From an uncultured Acetatifactor sp. (GTDB taxonomy: Bacteria > Bacillota > Clostridia > Lachnospirales > Lachnospiraceae), in contig CAJUGH010000050.1 of the NCBI GenBank assembly GCA_910586215.1, positions 1 to 18,186 of the forward strand: 18,186 bases of DNA, written 5' to 3'. Below are positions 1 to 6,671 of this stretch, piece after piece (the stretch's first letter is position 1; each line of letters starts with the position of its first letter). Below the pieces are notes generated by a model. That model was given only the letters and a program-made list of their open reading frames with translations, did not search any database and was not told the DNA's origin. The position numbers were made by a program, and so were the translations under genes.

Positions 1-1
1 C

Positions 2-148
2 CCCAGGGAACATGAGATCATCTCCCTGCGCTTCTTCGAGGGCAAGACCCAGATGGAAGTGGCAGATTCCATTGGCATCTCCCAGGCACAGGTATCCCGC
101 CTGGAGAAAAATGCCCTCCGCACCATGCGCAATTATCTGTCAGCATAA
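2..148 (+). CDS. sigG: C-terminal part of a sporulation sigma factor, SigG-like (5' end outside the window)
   Basis: The reading frame enters from the left edge and ends at TAA 146-148, giving 48 residues. It is the region 4.2 helix-turn-helix of a sigma-70 family factor, with the core IGISQAQVSRLEK followed by a short basic tail ending NYLSA. The SQAQVSR form is typical of SigG, whereas SigF proteins more often have SQVQVSR, so I favour SigG, the forespore late sigma factor; this rests on memory of family sequences and on a short fragment. In many Firmicutes sigG follows sigE in the same direction. Here it is on the opposite strand and converges on sigE, with two extra genes between. SigF remains possible. 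Confidence 0.65.
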   Translation, partial: PREHEIISLRFFEGKTQMEVADSIGISQAQVSRLEKNALRTMRNYLSA

Positions 149-205
149 GGACTCGGCGGACAGGATCCCGGACGGTACTCCTATGAAGGAATCCGCATAC
201 CCTGC

Positions 206-227
206 AGGGCGCGGCTATCCGCGCCTT
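206..227. terminator. GC-rich hairpin between convergent genes, possible weak terminator
   Basis: A stem of seven GC pairs (208-214 with 219-225) plus a wobble and an A-T pair encloses the loop CTAT. It lies between the converging sigG-like gene and the VanZ-like gene and overlaps the stop codon of the latter (215-217). Neither side has a clear T-run, so termination is an inference from position and stem strength only. Confidence 0.35.
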
Positions 228-736
228 GTGAAAAACAGTCTGAACACGAGCCAGCCGATCACACTCCCCAGAATGTTGGTCAGAATGTCATCGATCTGGA
301 AATATCCCCTCTGGGTGAGAAGCTGAAGACATTCCACTGTCAGGCTGGTCACAGCCCCCAGCAAAGTACAGCATAGGAAACCCCTGGCCCACTTGAAGGC
401 CCAGCAGCACACAAAACCATAGGGAATGAACAGCAGTACATTCTCTATCACATAGGCATTATTCCTGGCATTGATCCCCCAGGTGGAGAACAGTTCCAGG
501 TCGAGCCCTTTCCTGGTGCCGCTCTCCCTGGATAAAAACGTAATCGTCAGGATCACCGCCAGGTAGAACCCGAAGACCACCATGGGCAGGATTCTCTGCC
601 GCCTGTTGGCATCCTTCTTCGTAAAACACAGCAACAGGATTCCCAGAGGGATCCCGATCAGCAGTCCGAAAGGCAGGTACTGCAATGCTGCTATCAAGTC
701 ACGAAATATATATTGTATCATGTATATCACCGCCAT
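215..736 (-). CDS. VanZ-family membrane protein
   Basis: About 173 residues with five likely membrane segments. The C-terminal half has the VanZ-like pattern: a glutamate-containing helix (ECLQLLTQRG), then FQIDDILTNILGSVIGW, which matches the family's E..Q...RG.F...D...N..G form. VanZ was named for low-level teicoplanin resistance, but most chromosomal family members have no established role, so I infer only a small integral membrane protein. The frame stays open upstream to 796; the start at 736 is chosen because it overlaps the stop of the upstream gene by 10 bases, as in translationally coupled pairs. ATG 719-721, preceded by GGTGAT, is an alternative. It forms a pair with the small gene upstream and ends in the hairpin at 206-227. 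Confidence 0.75.
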   Translation of the reverse strand: MAVIYMIQYIFRDLIAALQYLPFGLLIGIPLGILLLCFTKKDANRRQRILPMVVFGFYLAVILTITFLSRESGTRKGLDLELFSTWGINARNNAYVIENVLLFIPYGFVCCWAFKWARGFLCCTLLGAVTSLTVECLQLLTQRGYFQIDDILTNILGSVIGWLVFRLFFTRRG

Positions 737-1017
737 GTTTCCGGCAGAATATCCCAGCGCTCTGCGGCATGGTCCCATTTGTCCTGCCGGGCACAAAACC
801 TCTCATTCATCCATGCCACGGCATCCACCACACCCTCCTCGGCAAAGGAGAATTCTTCGCTCTCCTTCTCCTCCCGGGGTGTGGTGAAAAAGTTGAATGG
901 CTCCGGCCAGACCGTTGCCCTCAGTACTTTCCCGCCCTCTTCCTTCGCCACGCCCTCCAGGCGGTAGCGCATTCCCCGATGGCACCCTGTATATTCTGTC
1001 TTTTTCAAGTATTCCAT
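727..1017 (-). CDS. Conserved-looking small protein of unknown function
   Basis: A 96-residue soluble acidic protein, with no signal peptide or membrane segment. It begins MEYLKKTEYTG, has a central segment with WPEPFNFF and an acidic EEKESEEF stretch, and ends in a tryptophan-rich tail (W at three places in the last 20 residues). I do not recognise a named domain. The reading frame is likely real because it fills the space between a candidate promoter (TATAAT 1085-1090) and the VanZ-like gene, which it overlaps by 10 bases. An in-frame ATG at 1042-1044 is an equally possible start; both have only weak purine-rich ribosome sites about 11-12 bases away. Its pairing with a membrane protein suggests co-expression, not function. 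Confidence 0.6.
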   Translation of the reverse strand: MEYLKKTEYTGCHRGMRYRLEGVAKEEGGKVLRATVWPEPFNFFTTPREEKESEEFSFAEEGVVDAVAWMNERFCARQDKWDHAAERWDILPETWR

Positions 1018-1084
1018 CGATAATATATCTTCCCGATTTATCATGCTATTATGTATCCCCGGCAAAAACTTCCATTTACAAACC

Positions 1085-1090
1085 ATTATA
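1085..1090 (-). promoter_or_regulatory. Candidate -10 element for the small gene / VanZ pair
   Basis: A perfect TATAAT on the minus strand about 40-70 bases before the possible starts of the small gene. No good -35 is seen at 17 bases; that position falls in the palindrome 1101-1116. A promoter needing an activator, or chance, are both possible. Confidence 0.35.
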
Positions 1091-1100
1091 CTATGTTTTC

Positions 1101-1116
1101 GTGCGCTTCAGCGCAC
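1101..1116. promoter_or_regulatory. Short palindrome GTGCGC-TTCA-GCGCAC, possible operator
   Basis: A perfect 6-base inverted repeat with a 4-base loop sits where the -35 of the promoter for the small gene would be. The same TTCA loop (TGAA on the minus strand) is found in the hairpin 9256-9275. It may be an operator or an RNA hairpin. Confidence 0.35.
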
Positions 1117-1128
1117 ATGGAACCAGAA

Positions 1129-1155
1129 GTTGACACAGTGTCCTTCTGTGTCAAC
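1129..1155. promoter_or_regulatory. 27-base palindrome (two 10-base arms), possible operator
   Basis: GTTGACACAG at 1129-1138 and its exact reverse complement at 1146-1155 flank a 7-base centre. It lies about 40 bases upstream of the candidate -10 for the small gene, a common place for a dimeric regulator. It has no T-run on the minus strand, so it is not a typical terminator for sigE. TATAAT also occurs directly beside it on the minus strand (1156-1161). Confidence 0.4.
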
Positions 1156-1195
1156 ATTATACCCTATTTTCCGGCATAGCGCCAGTAGGTGGCCT

Positions 1196-1362
1196 AAAAA
1201 ATTTGGGCTGTTCAGCCAGCGCCATTCGTAAAGACGCGCCTACGGCGCTTTCCGCTGCTTCGCAGCTAGCTTTCCTCATAAAATGGCGCTCCCTCAGTCC
1301 ATATATATGGCGCAAAATTCGTGCAAGCACGATTTTCCACCATTTACATGGACTGGCTGAAC
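1196..1362 (-). other. Three-way-junction fold with T-run after sigE (terminator and/or repeat element)
   Basis: The outer stem pairs 1210-1217 with 1355-1362. Arm A pairs 1218-1226 with 1282-1290 (9 perfect pairs) and holds two small hairpins, 1236-1248 (GCGCC/GGCGC) and 1254-1266 (GCTGC/GCAGC). Arm B pairs 1295-1302 with 1348-1355 (8 pairs) and holds a hairpin at 1314-1336. On the minus strand the fold starts 7 bases after the sigE stop and is followed by AAATTTTTT (1204-1196), so it can serve as the spoIIG operon terminator. The size and nested symmetry go beyond a normal terminator and fit a palindromic repeat element or structured RNA. This block fills most of the non-coding gap 1087-1368. 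Confidence 0.6.
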
Positions 1363-1368
1363 TGTTAC

Positions 1369-2118
1369 CTATATATGGCTGCTCATTTCTTTCTTCAACT
1401 GTCGCATGATCTTCTTCTCCAGCCTGGAAATATAGGACTGGGAGATCCCTAACAGGGAGGCCACCTCTTTCTGGGTCATCTCCTGCCCATCCCGGCTGCC
1501 CAGGCCAAAGCGCAGGTTGATGATGGTCTTCTCCCTGTCCGAGAGCTTACTGATGGCACCAAGGAGCACTTTCCTCTCCACCTCTGTCTCTATGTCACGG
1601 TAGATGACATCCTCATCGGTTCCCAGGATATCGGACAACAGCAGTTCATTGCCGTCCCAGTCTACGTTCAGCGGCTCATCTATGGACACCTCCAGCTTGG
1701 TCTTATTGTTCCGCCTAAGGTACATGAGAATCTCGTTTTCTATGCACCTGGAAGCGTAGGTGGCCAGCTTTATATTTTTTTCCGGGTTGAAGGTGTTGAT
1801 GGACTTGATCAGCCCTATGGTACCGATGGAGATCAGATCTTCCACCCCCACCCCTGTGTTGTCGAACTTCTTGGCTATGTATACCACCAGACGCAGGTTA
1901 TGCTCAATAAGGGTCGCCTTGGCCTCTGCGTCAATCTCCGTTCCCAGGTCACTGATTACCTGGCTCTCCTTCTCCATCTCCAGGGGCGGTGGCAGCACCT
2001 CTGCCCCGCCTATGTAATGGATCTCCCCCTTCTTGTGCAGAAGCAGGTTATCCCTGCGGATCATCTTGAACTGTAGTCTTCCCGGTATTGCCACTTTTAT
2101 TATCATATCTCCTCGCAT
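1369..2118 (-). CDS. sigE: RNA polymerase sporulation sigma factor SigE (pro-sigma-E)
   Basis: A 249-residue sigma-70 factor very close to B. subtilis SigE (239 aa). It has the SigE landmark YIGG.E.LPPPL after a basic N-terminal pro-sequence, region 2 with NLRLVVYIAKKF, EDLISIGTIGLI, LATYASRCIENEI and MYLRRNNK, and region 4.2 with LLGISQSYISRLEKK. It directs early mother-cell transcription after asymmetric division. The pro-sequence, about 30-40 residues depending on start, would tether it to the membrane until SpoIIGA cleaves near the HYIGG segment. The start at 2118 follows AGGCGG; ATG 2104-2106 gives a pro-sequence closer to the usual length but has GGAG only 2 bases away. Either start lies inside the end of spoIIGA (59-71 bases of overlap). 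The folded element follows the stop. Confidence 0.97.
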   Translation of the reverse strand: MRGDMIIKVAIPGRLQFKMIRRDNLLLHKKGEIHYIGGAEVLPPPLEMEKESQVISDLGTEIDAEAKATLIEHNLRLVVYIAKKFDNTGVGVEDLISIGTIGLIKSINTFNPEKNIKLATYASRCIENEILMYLRRNNKTKLEVSIDEPLNVDWDGNELLLSDILGTDEDVIYRDIETEVERKVLLGAISKLSDREKTIINLRFGLGSRDGQEMTQKEVASLLGISQSYISRLEKKIMRQLKKEMSSHI

Positions 2119-2968
2119 TCTGCCGCCTGGCGGCCCCCTTGTCCTCTGTTAAGAGCATAGGGTTTACAATCATTTTTATGGATCCTGTCCCTGCACTATA
2201 GTCCGCGCTGACGCCTTCCGGTCCGGCTGCTATGTACACATCCTGGAAATCCTTCCTGATCCCGTCCCTCTGGATCTGCAGGTGAGGCAGAAGGTATCCT
2301 TCCAGGATCCCACGCTTCTTCCCAATGCTGTGGTAGGGGATGGCCCGGTATCCCAGTTTCTCCCCGCCTTCTGTGCCCCCCTCATACCCCAGTTTCTCCA
2401 GTACCTCCCTGTCCACCACGCAGACTGGTTTCCCACTGATGGGTTCTATGAGGCTGTTGCCCGTATCCACCATGGCCTCCACTGCCACGGTGGATGTCCC
2501 CCTGGCCAGGACTGCCCTGCACAGGGGGTCCGACTGGATATCTTTCCTGCGGGTCCGCACCAGGAACAGATACAATATGCCACCCGCACCCATGATGCCG
2601 GCACCCTTTCCCAGGAAGCTCCTGGCCTGTGGAAAGCTCCTAATCAGGAACAGCACTCCCCCGCCCAGGCAGAAAGAATAGAGCAGGAGCTTTTCCAGGA
2701 GCTTCAGAAACATTCTGAAGGTCTTCACGGGAAAGGCAATGACCAGCATTCCCACCGTTCCCACTGCTGCACCCAGTGCCAGTCTCACCGCAGCCGGGGC
2801 CGTCCAGGAAAAAGGCAGCAGGCAGCAGATCCCCCCCATGGCTGCACCGGCCAGCAGGCGCCCCGGCGTGGCAGTGCCCAGGGTGCTGCCGTCCACCAGC
2901 ATCAGCAGATAGAGGTTCATCACAAAATTGACCAGAAATAAACTGTCCACATATACTTCATAGTGCAT
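2048..2968 (-). CDS. spoIIGA: SpoIIGA, membrane aspartic protease that processes pro-sigma-E
   Basis: About 306 residues. The N-terminal half has five hydrophobic membrane segments; the C-terminal half is a soluble domain with the retroviral-type aspartic protease motif AMVDTGNSLIEP (Asp at about 168), as in B. subtilis SpoIIGA, which acts as a dimer at the septum to cleave pro-sigma-E. The frame is open to ATG 2984-2986, but I choose ATG 2966-2968 (MHYEVYVDSLFLVN): AAAGG lies 9 bases before it, and the promoter -10 at 2991-2996 would place the transcription start near 2984, at or inside the longer version's start codon. The C-terminus carries a basic, polar tail of about 30 residues after the conserved NPMLL, encoded in the region shared with sigE. 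Confidence 0.95.
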   Translation of the reverse strand: MHYEVYVDSLFLVNFVMNLYLLMLVDGSTLGTATPGRLLAGAAMGGICCLLPFSWTAPAAVRLALGAAVGTVGMLVIAFPVKTFRMFLKLLEKLLLYSFCLGGGVLFLIRSFPQARSFLGKGAGIMGAGGILYLFLVRTRRKDIQSDPLCRAVLARGTSTVAVEAMVDTGNSLIEPISGKPVCVVDREVLEKLGYEGGTEGGEKLGYRAIPYHSIGKKRGILEGYLLPHLQIQRDGIRKDFQDVYIAAGPEGVSADYSAGTGSIKMIVNPMLLTEDKGAARRQNARRYDNKSGNTGKTTVQDDPQG

Positions 2969-2990
2969 TCGCATCATCCTTTTCATAATG

Positions 2991-3023
2991 ATTATAAAGG
3001 GAGAGGGGCATGGAATTTGTCAA
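2991..3023 (-). promoter_or_regulatory. spoIIG-type promoter with 21-base spacer
   Basis: On the minus strand a perfect TTGACA (3023-3018) and a perfect TATAAT (2996-2991) are separated by 21 bases instead of the usual 17. The spoIIG promoter of B. subtilis is known for a similarly over-long spacer (22) with consensus hexamers, which makes it dependent on Spo0A~P. The -35 itself reads TTTGACA, one mismatch from the 0A box TTCGACA. Confidence 0.8.
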
Positions 3024-3049
3024 AGGAAGGGAAGAAAGAACTGGATTTT

Positions 3050-3056
3050 TTCGACA
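3050..3056 (-). promoter_or_regulatory. Spo0A box (TGTCGAA on the minus strand)
   Basis: A perfect 7-base 0A box about 27 bases upstream of the spoIIGA -35 element, matching the placement of activator sites in spoIIG promoters. It directly follows the ftsZ terminator stem. The heptamer alone is expected about twice by chance in a window this size, so position and the long-spacer promoter give it its weight. Confidence 0.7.
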
Positions 3057-3088
3057 AAACGGCCCCGGACATATCCCGTCCGGAGCCG
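3056..3088 (-). terminator. Intrinsic terminator of ftsZ / end of the dcw operon
   Basis: An 11-pair GC-rich stem (3060-3070 with 3078-3088, one G-U wobble in the minus-strand RNA) with a 7-base loop is followed on the minus strand by TTTT. It lies about 100 bases after the ftsZ stop. The 97 bases between the ftsZ stop and the stem hold only a weak ACAGT/ACTGT hairpin. Confidence 0.75.
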
Positions 3089-3187
3089 CAACTTTTCCTT
3101 TATCTTATTATACAATTATCTTGTCATACAGTCCGACTGTGTTGAATCCTGTGACTTTGTTCCTGTGGATTTTCCATACATCCTGGC

Positions 3188-4378
3188 CTATTTTCTCTGC
3201 AGGAAATCCGGTATTTTTAAGGACTGTTCCTTCACATTGCTTCTGATATCCACAGGTCTCTGGATCCCCTGCACGGGCGGCTTCTGCTGGCCGGAATTGT
3301 CCATGCCAGGCTGTAACTGCCCTGTTCCGGGCTGCATGCCCTGGCCCTGGACAGGTCCCCTTCCCTGCATGTAAGAGATTGGTGTCTTATATGTATTCCC
3401 CATCCGGGACGGTCCGGAAGCATTCTGCATATTGGTCAGCCCGGTGGCAATCACGGTGATGGTACAACTGTCCGACCTGGACTCATCGTACATGGCACCG
3501 AAGATGATATTCACTTCTTCCCCGGCCAGACTCTGTACATATCCCACGGCATCACTGGCATCCGTCAAGGTAATATCCCCGGACACATTGATGATTACAT
3601 GGCTGGCACCACTGATGGTAGTCTCCAGCAGGGGACTTTCCACGGCCATCTTCACTGCATCCAGGGCCTTGTCGTCCCCCTTGCCCTCGCCGATGCCGAT
3701 ATGGGCAATCCCTTTGTCCTTCATGACAGTCTGTACATCTGCAAAGTCCAGATTAATGATGGCCGGCACATTGATCAGGTCTGTGATTCCCTGTACCGCC
3801 TGCTGCAGCACTTCATCTGCCTTCTTAAGGGCTTCCGGCATGGTGGTACGCCTGTCCACAATCTCCAGAAGCTTATCATTGGGAATCACGATCAGTGTAT
3901 CCACATTCTGCTGGATACGCTCTATGCCGTTGAGCGCATTCACCATACGGGTCTTGGCCTCGAACCTGAAGGGCTTCGTCACAACGCCTACCGTAAGGAT
4001 CCCCATATCCTTGGCCAGCTTGGCTACCACTGGCGCAGCCCCGGTACCGGTACCGCCACCCATGCCGCAGGTGACGAACACCATATCCGATCCCTTCAGT
4101 GCTGCACTGATCTCCTCTGCACTCTCCTCCGCAGCCTTCTCCCCCACTTCAGGCTTGGCTCCTGCACCCAGTCCCTTGGTCAGCTTTTCCCCGATCTGCA
4201 ACAGCTTCGGGGCCTTGCAGAGCTGCAGGGCCTGCTTGTCCGTATTAACACCGATAAAATCCACACCATCTATTTTCTCTTCGACCATTCTATTTACAGC
4301 ATTATTACCTGCGCCACCCACACCGACCACTATGATCTTAGCAGCAGATTCAGCATCGTTTGTCTTAATCTCCAGCAA
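3188..4378 (-). CDS. ftsZ: Cell division GTPase FtsZ
   Basis: A 396-residue tubulin homologue that polymerises with GTP into the Z ring at midcell and, in sporulation, near the pole. The tubulin signature GGGTGTGA is at residues 107-114, GVGGAGNNAVNRM at 19-31, and the T7 loop with NLDFADV at 209-215, which supplies catalytic aspartates across the subunit interface. After about residue 320 comes a Gly/Gln/Pro/Met-rich linker, then the conserved C-terminal peptide IPDFLQRK that binds membrane anchors and regulators. The start codon is TTG, with a perfect AGGAGG 8 bases upstream. ftsZ has its own promoter in the 150-base gap after ftsQ and its own terminator. No ftsA precedes it, so the membrane anchor is encoded elsewhere or is another protein such as SepF. 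Confidence 0.98.
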   Translation of the reverse strand: MLEIKTNDAESAAKIIVVGVGGAGNNAVNRMVEEKIDGVDFIGVNTDKQALQLCKAPKLLQIGEKLTKGLGAGAKPEVGEKAAEESAEEISAALKGSDMVFVTCGMGGGTGTGAAPVVAKLAKDMGILTVGVVTKPFRFEAKTRMVNALNGIERIQQNVDTLIVIPNDKLLEIVDRRTTMPEALKKADEVLQQAVQGITDLINVPAIINLDFADVQTVMKDKGIAHIGIGEGKGDDKALDAVKMAVESPLLETTISGASHVIINVSGDITLTDASDAVGYVQSLAGEEVNIIFGAMYDESRSDSCTITVIATGLTNMQNASGPSRMGNTYKTPISYMQGRGPVQGQGMQPGTGQLQPGMDNSGQQKPPVQGIQRPVDIRSNVKEQSLKIPDFLQRK

Positions 4379-4421
4379 GGGTCCATCCTCCTTCTACCGT
4401 TCTAACCAAACCATATAGTTT

Positions 4422-4450
4422 ATCATATAATTATTTCCCGAATTAATCAA
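4422..4450 (-). promoter_or_regulatory. Sigma-A-type promoter of ftsZ
   Basis: TTGATT (4450-4445) and TATGAT (4427-4422) on the minus strand, spaced exactly 17 bases, in a strongly AT-rich block that contrasts with the GC-rich coding DNA. The transcription start would be about 40 bases before the TTG start codon. It lies in the ftsQ-ftsZ gap, allowing extra ftsZ transcription independent of the operon. Confidence 0.7.
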
Positions 4451-4528
4451 CTACTTTTTATATCTTTTTTTCGGACAAAACTTACAAATTGTTACGGTTC
4501 ACTCCGTTCACGGCAGATTACTCCTTCC

Positions 4529-5293
4529 CTACTCCGGCTGAAACACATACTGGTTCCGGTTGGCCTCATAGGATGTCATCTGCAGCGTCCCCTTTTTCCC
4601 TTCCAGGGACGGCAATAACTCTGGCAATGCCATGAGCTTGTCCTCCAGGGTGGCGGTGTCATTGCCCAGGGCCACCTTCACCTCCCCAAAATACACCGTG
4701 ATCTCCCTTGACTTCTGGAAGTAAATCTTTTCCGAGGACAAATTGTATTTTTCCAGGAGCTTGGTAAGATTCAGAATACTGGCAAACACCTCCTTATCCT
4801 CCACAGGCAGCGCTTCCCCCAGCACAATGTGACCGAAGGACAGGCCTGTAATCTCCGGGACACCCAGGGTCCTGACACTGGAACTTTCCACCACATACCC
4901 ATCCTTGTCAAAATACACATAGGCACCCAGATATTTCACATAGCCTGTGAGTGCCTTCTCATAGACCGTGATCTTGATCGTGTCCGGGGACAGGATGGTC
5001 ACATCCATCACATCCACAAAAGGAATCCCCTCTACTCCCTTATTCTTATACTTCATGGCCAGGTACAGGGAATTATCCCCCAGCCAGCCGTCCATGACAA
5101 TGGCCTTAATCTCCTCCTCCGTATAATGGACATTCCCCTCCACATACACTGTGTGTACCGTATATGCAGCCTTCACATAGCCATAGCCTCCCGCTCCTCC
5201 TAAGAGGAGCAGCAGGACCACTGCTATGAGGATTCCCTTCCTGTCCCTTCCCTTTCCCTGTGCCATTTTCTCCTGGAAATTCTCTCTATGCAC
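4529..5293 (-). CDS. ftsQ: Cell division protein FtsQ/DivIB
   Basis: A 254-residue bitopic protein: a basic cytoplasmic tail, one membrane segment at about residues 22-40, then a POTRA domain starting at VHTVYVEGNVHYTEEEI, and a beta-rich domain. FtsQ/DivIB forms a complex with FtsL and FtsB/DivIC outside the membrane and controls the FtsW-PBP synthase. Identification rests on topology, the POTRA opening and the position between murA and ftsZ, since the family diverges strongly. The start is GTG, overlapping the murA stop by 8 bases; an ATG at 5264-5266, with AGGAG three bases upstream, would shorten the cytoplasmic tail by nine residues. Confidence 0.9.
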   Translation of the reverse strand: MHRENFQEKMAQGKGRDRKGILIAVVLLLLLGGAGGYGYVKAAYTVHTVYVEGNVHYTEEEIKAIVMDGWLGDNSLYLAMKYKNKGVEGIPFVDVMDVTILSPDTIKITVYEKALTGYVKYLGAYVYFDKDGYVVESSSVRTLGVPEITGLSFGHIVLGEALPVEDKEVFASILNLTKLLEKYNLSSEKIYFQKSREITVYFGEVKVALGNDTATLEDKLMALPELLPSLEGKKGTLQMTSYEANRNQYVFQPE

Positions 5294-6539
5294 TGATGAT
5301 ACGCGCTCCTAACTCTCTGAAATCCCTGCAGATATTCTCATATCCACGGTAAATATAAGGACAGCCCCGCACCACGGTCTCCCCCCGTGCCGCTAACCCT
5401 GCTGCCACAAGGGCAGCCCCGCCCCTGAGTTCCCTGGCTTCCACACAGGCCCCCTGCAGGGTTTCCACCCCACGTACCAGCACCCTGCCTGGATCCAGCA
5501 GTTCTATGGAGGCGCCCATTTTACACAGTTCTCCCACCACACGGAAGCGGTTCTCGAAGATAGTTTCTTCCATAAGGGTAGTCCCCTCCCCCAGGGAAGC
5601 TGCCACAAGGGCCGCTGACTGCAGGTCCGTAGGGAAACCCGGATAAGGGGCCGTCATCACATGTCCCGGGGATACCGGCCCAGATGGTGCCTGTACATAG
5701 ATGCCATCCCTGGAAGTGCACAGCTTAGCCCCCATGCGCCCGGCTACCTCCAGAACAGCCCCCATGTCCGGCCCGGGGGCATGTTCCAGGAAAATATTTC
5801 CTCCCGCAGCCACACAGGCGAACAGGTAGGTACCTGCCACGATCCGGTCTGCCGGTACGGTGAAATCCGTGCCGTAGAGTGTCCTTCCGCCCCGGATGCG
5901 GATGCAGGAAGTGCCCGCCCCTCTGATCCAGGCTCCGCAGGCGCACAGGTAATCGCACAACGCCACAATCTCCGGTTCCCTGGCGGCCCCTTCTATGACC
6001 GTATCACCTTCTGCCATCACTGCCGCCAGGATCACATTCTCCGTGGCACCCACGCTGGGCTTCGGCAGACAGATACAGGCACCGCAGAGTCTGTCCGCGG
6101 AAGCAGAAAGCAGTCCGCCTTCCTCCTCAAATTCCACCCCCATCTGTCCCAGGGCACACAGATGCAGATCAATGGGACGCCTGCCTATGACACAGCCCCC
6201 CGGATGTTCCATCACCACACTGCCGCACCTTCCCACCATGGCACCAAGCAGGCACAGAGAGGACCGCATCCCCCTCACTGCCTCTGACTGCATCACACTT
6301 TTCTGTATCCTGGATGAATCCACCCATATCCCCTGTTCCTGCCAGTTTACCTGGCAGCCCATGGCCTTCAGGAGACTGACCATGGCATACACATCTGTAA
6401 TCCTTGGACAATTTCTGATGAAAGAACGCTCTCCCACAAGCAACGTAGCTGCCAGAATGGGCAGCGCTGCATTCTTGGAACCTTGTATGGAAACCTTCCC
6501 CTGTAGGGCGATCCCGCCCTGAACACAAATAGAATCCAT
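5286..6539 (-). CDS. murA: UDP-N-acetylglucosamine 1-carboxyvinyltransferase MurA
   Basis: 417 residues, the normal length. It transfers enolpyruvate from PEP to UDP-GlcNAc, the first committed step of peptidoglycan synthesis in the cytoplasm and the target of fosfomycin. Seen: the KNAALP motif (K22, N23), the catalytic cysteine in HPGGCVIGRRPIDLH (C116), MRSS (R92), FPTDLQ with the general-base aspartate, ENRFR and RGYE near the end. C116 rather than Asp predicts fosfomycin sensitivity of this enzyme. It is unusually cysteine-rich, with about 20 cysteines including CGACIC at 151-156. GGATGG lies 6 bases before the ATG. The 152 bases between ftsW and murA, where murG often lies in related clusters, hold only the hairpin 6674-6692 and no gene. 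Firmicutes often have a second MurA elsewhere. Confidence 0.95.
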   Translation of the reverse strand: MDSICVQGGIALQGKVSIQGSKNAALPILAATLLVGERSFIRNCPRITDVYAMVSLLKAMGCQVNWQEQGIWVDSSRIQKSVMQSEAVRGMRSSLCLLGAMVGRCGSVVMEHPGGCVIGRRPIDLHLCALGQMGVEFEEEGGLLSASADRLCGACICLPKPSVGATENVILAAVMAEGDTVIEGAAREPEIVALCDYLCACGAWIRGAGTSCIRIRGGRTLYGTDFTVPADRIVAGTYLFACVAAGGNIFLEHAPGPDMGAVLEVAGRMGAKLCTSRDGIYVQAPSGPVSPGHVMTAPYPGFPTDLQSAALVAASLGEGTTLMEETIFENRFRVVGELCKMGASIELLDPGRVLVRGVETLQGACVEARELRGGAALVAAGLAARGETVVRGCPYIYRGYENICRDFRELGARIISA

Positions 6540-6671
6540 AGATCACCATCCGGCTATCAAACTAAAGACCTATTCTATCCTATGTGTCAGGGCCTCCTTA
6601 GGTACCTTGTCCCTCTTTCTCATATACCACAATCCCCGGCATGCCTTGGACAGAAGCCGGGATGTTCCAGG

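Noticed and set aside
1860..1866. TGTCGAA Spo0A-box heptamer
   Set aside because: It lies inside the sigE coding region (and another at 16640-16646 inside mraZ); chance predicts about two such heptamers in the window.
3432..4418. Plus-strand open frame of 328 codons opposite ftsZ
   Set aside because: It mirrors ftsZ, its translation looks like a low-complexity Ser/Thr/Leu/Ala-rich antisense product, and no family is recognisable.
4470..4481. TTTTTTTCGGACA upstream of ftsZ as a Spo0A box
   Set aside because: It has one extra base relative to TTCGACA and does not align with the ftsZ promoter in a known way.
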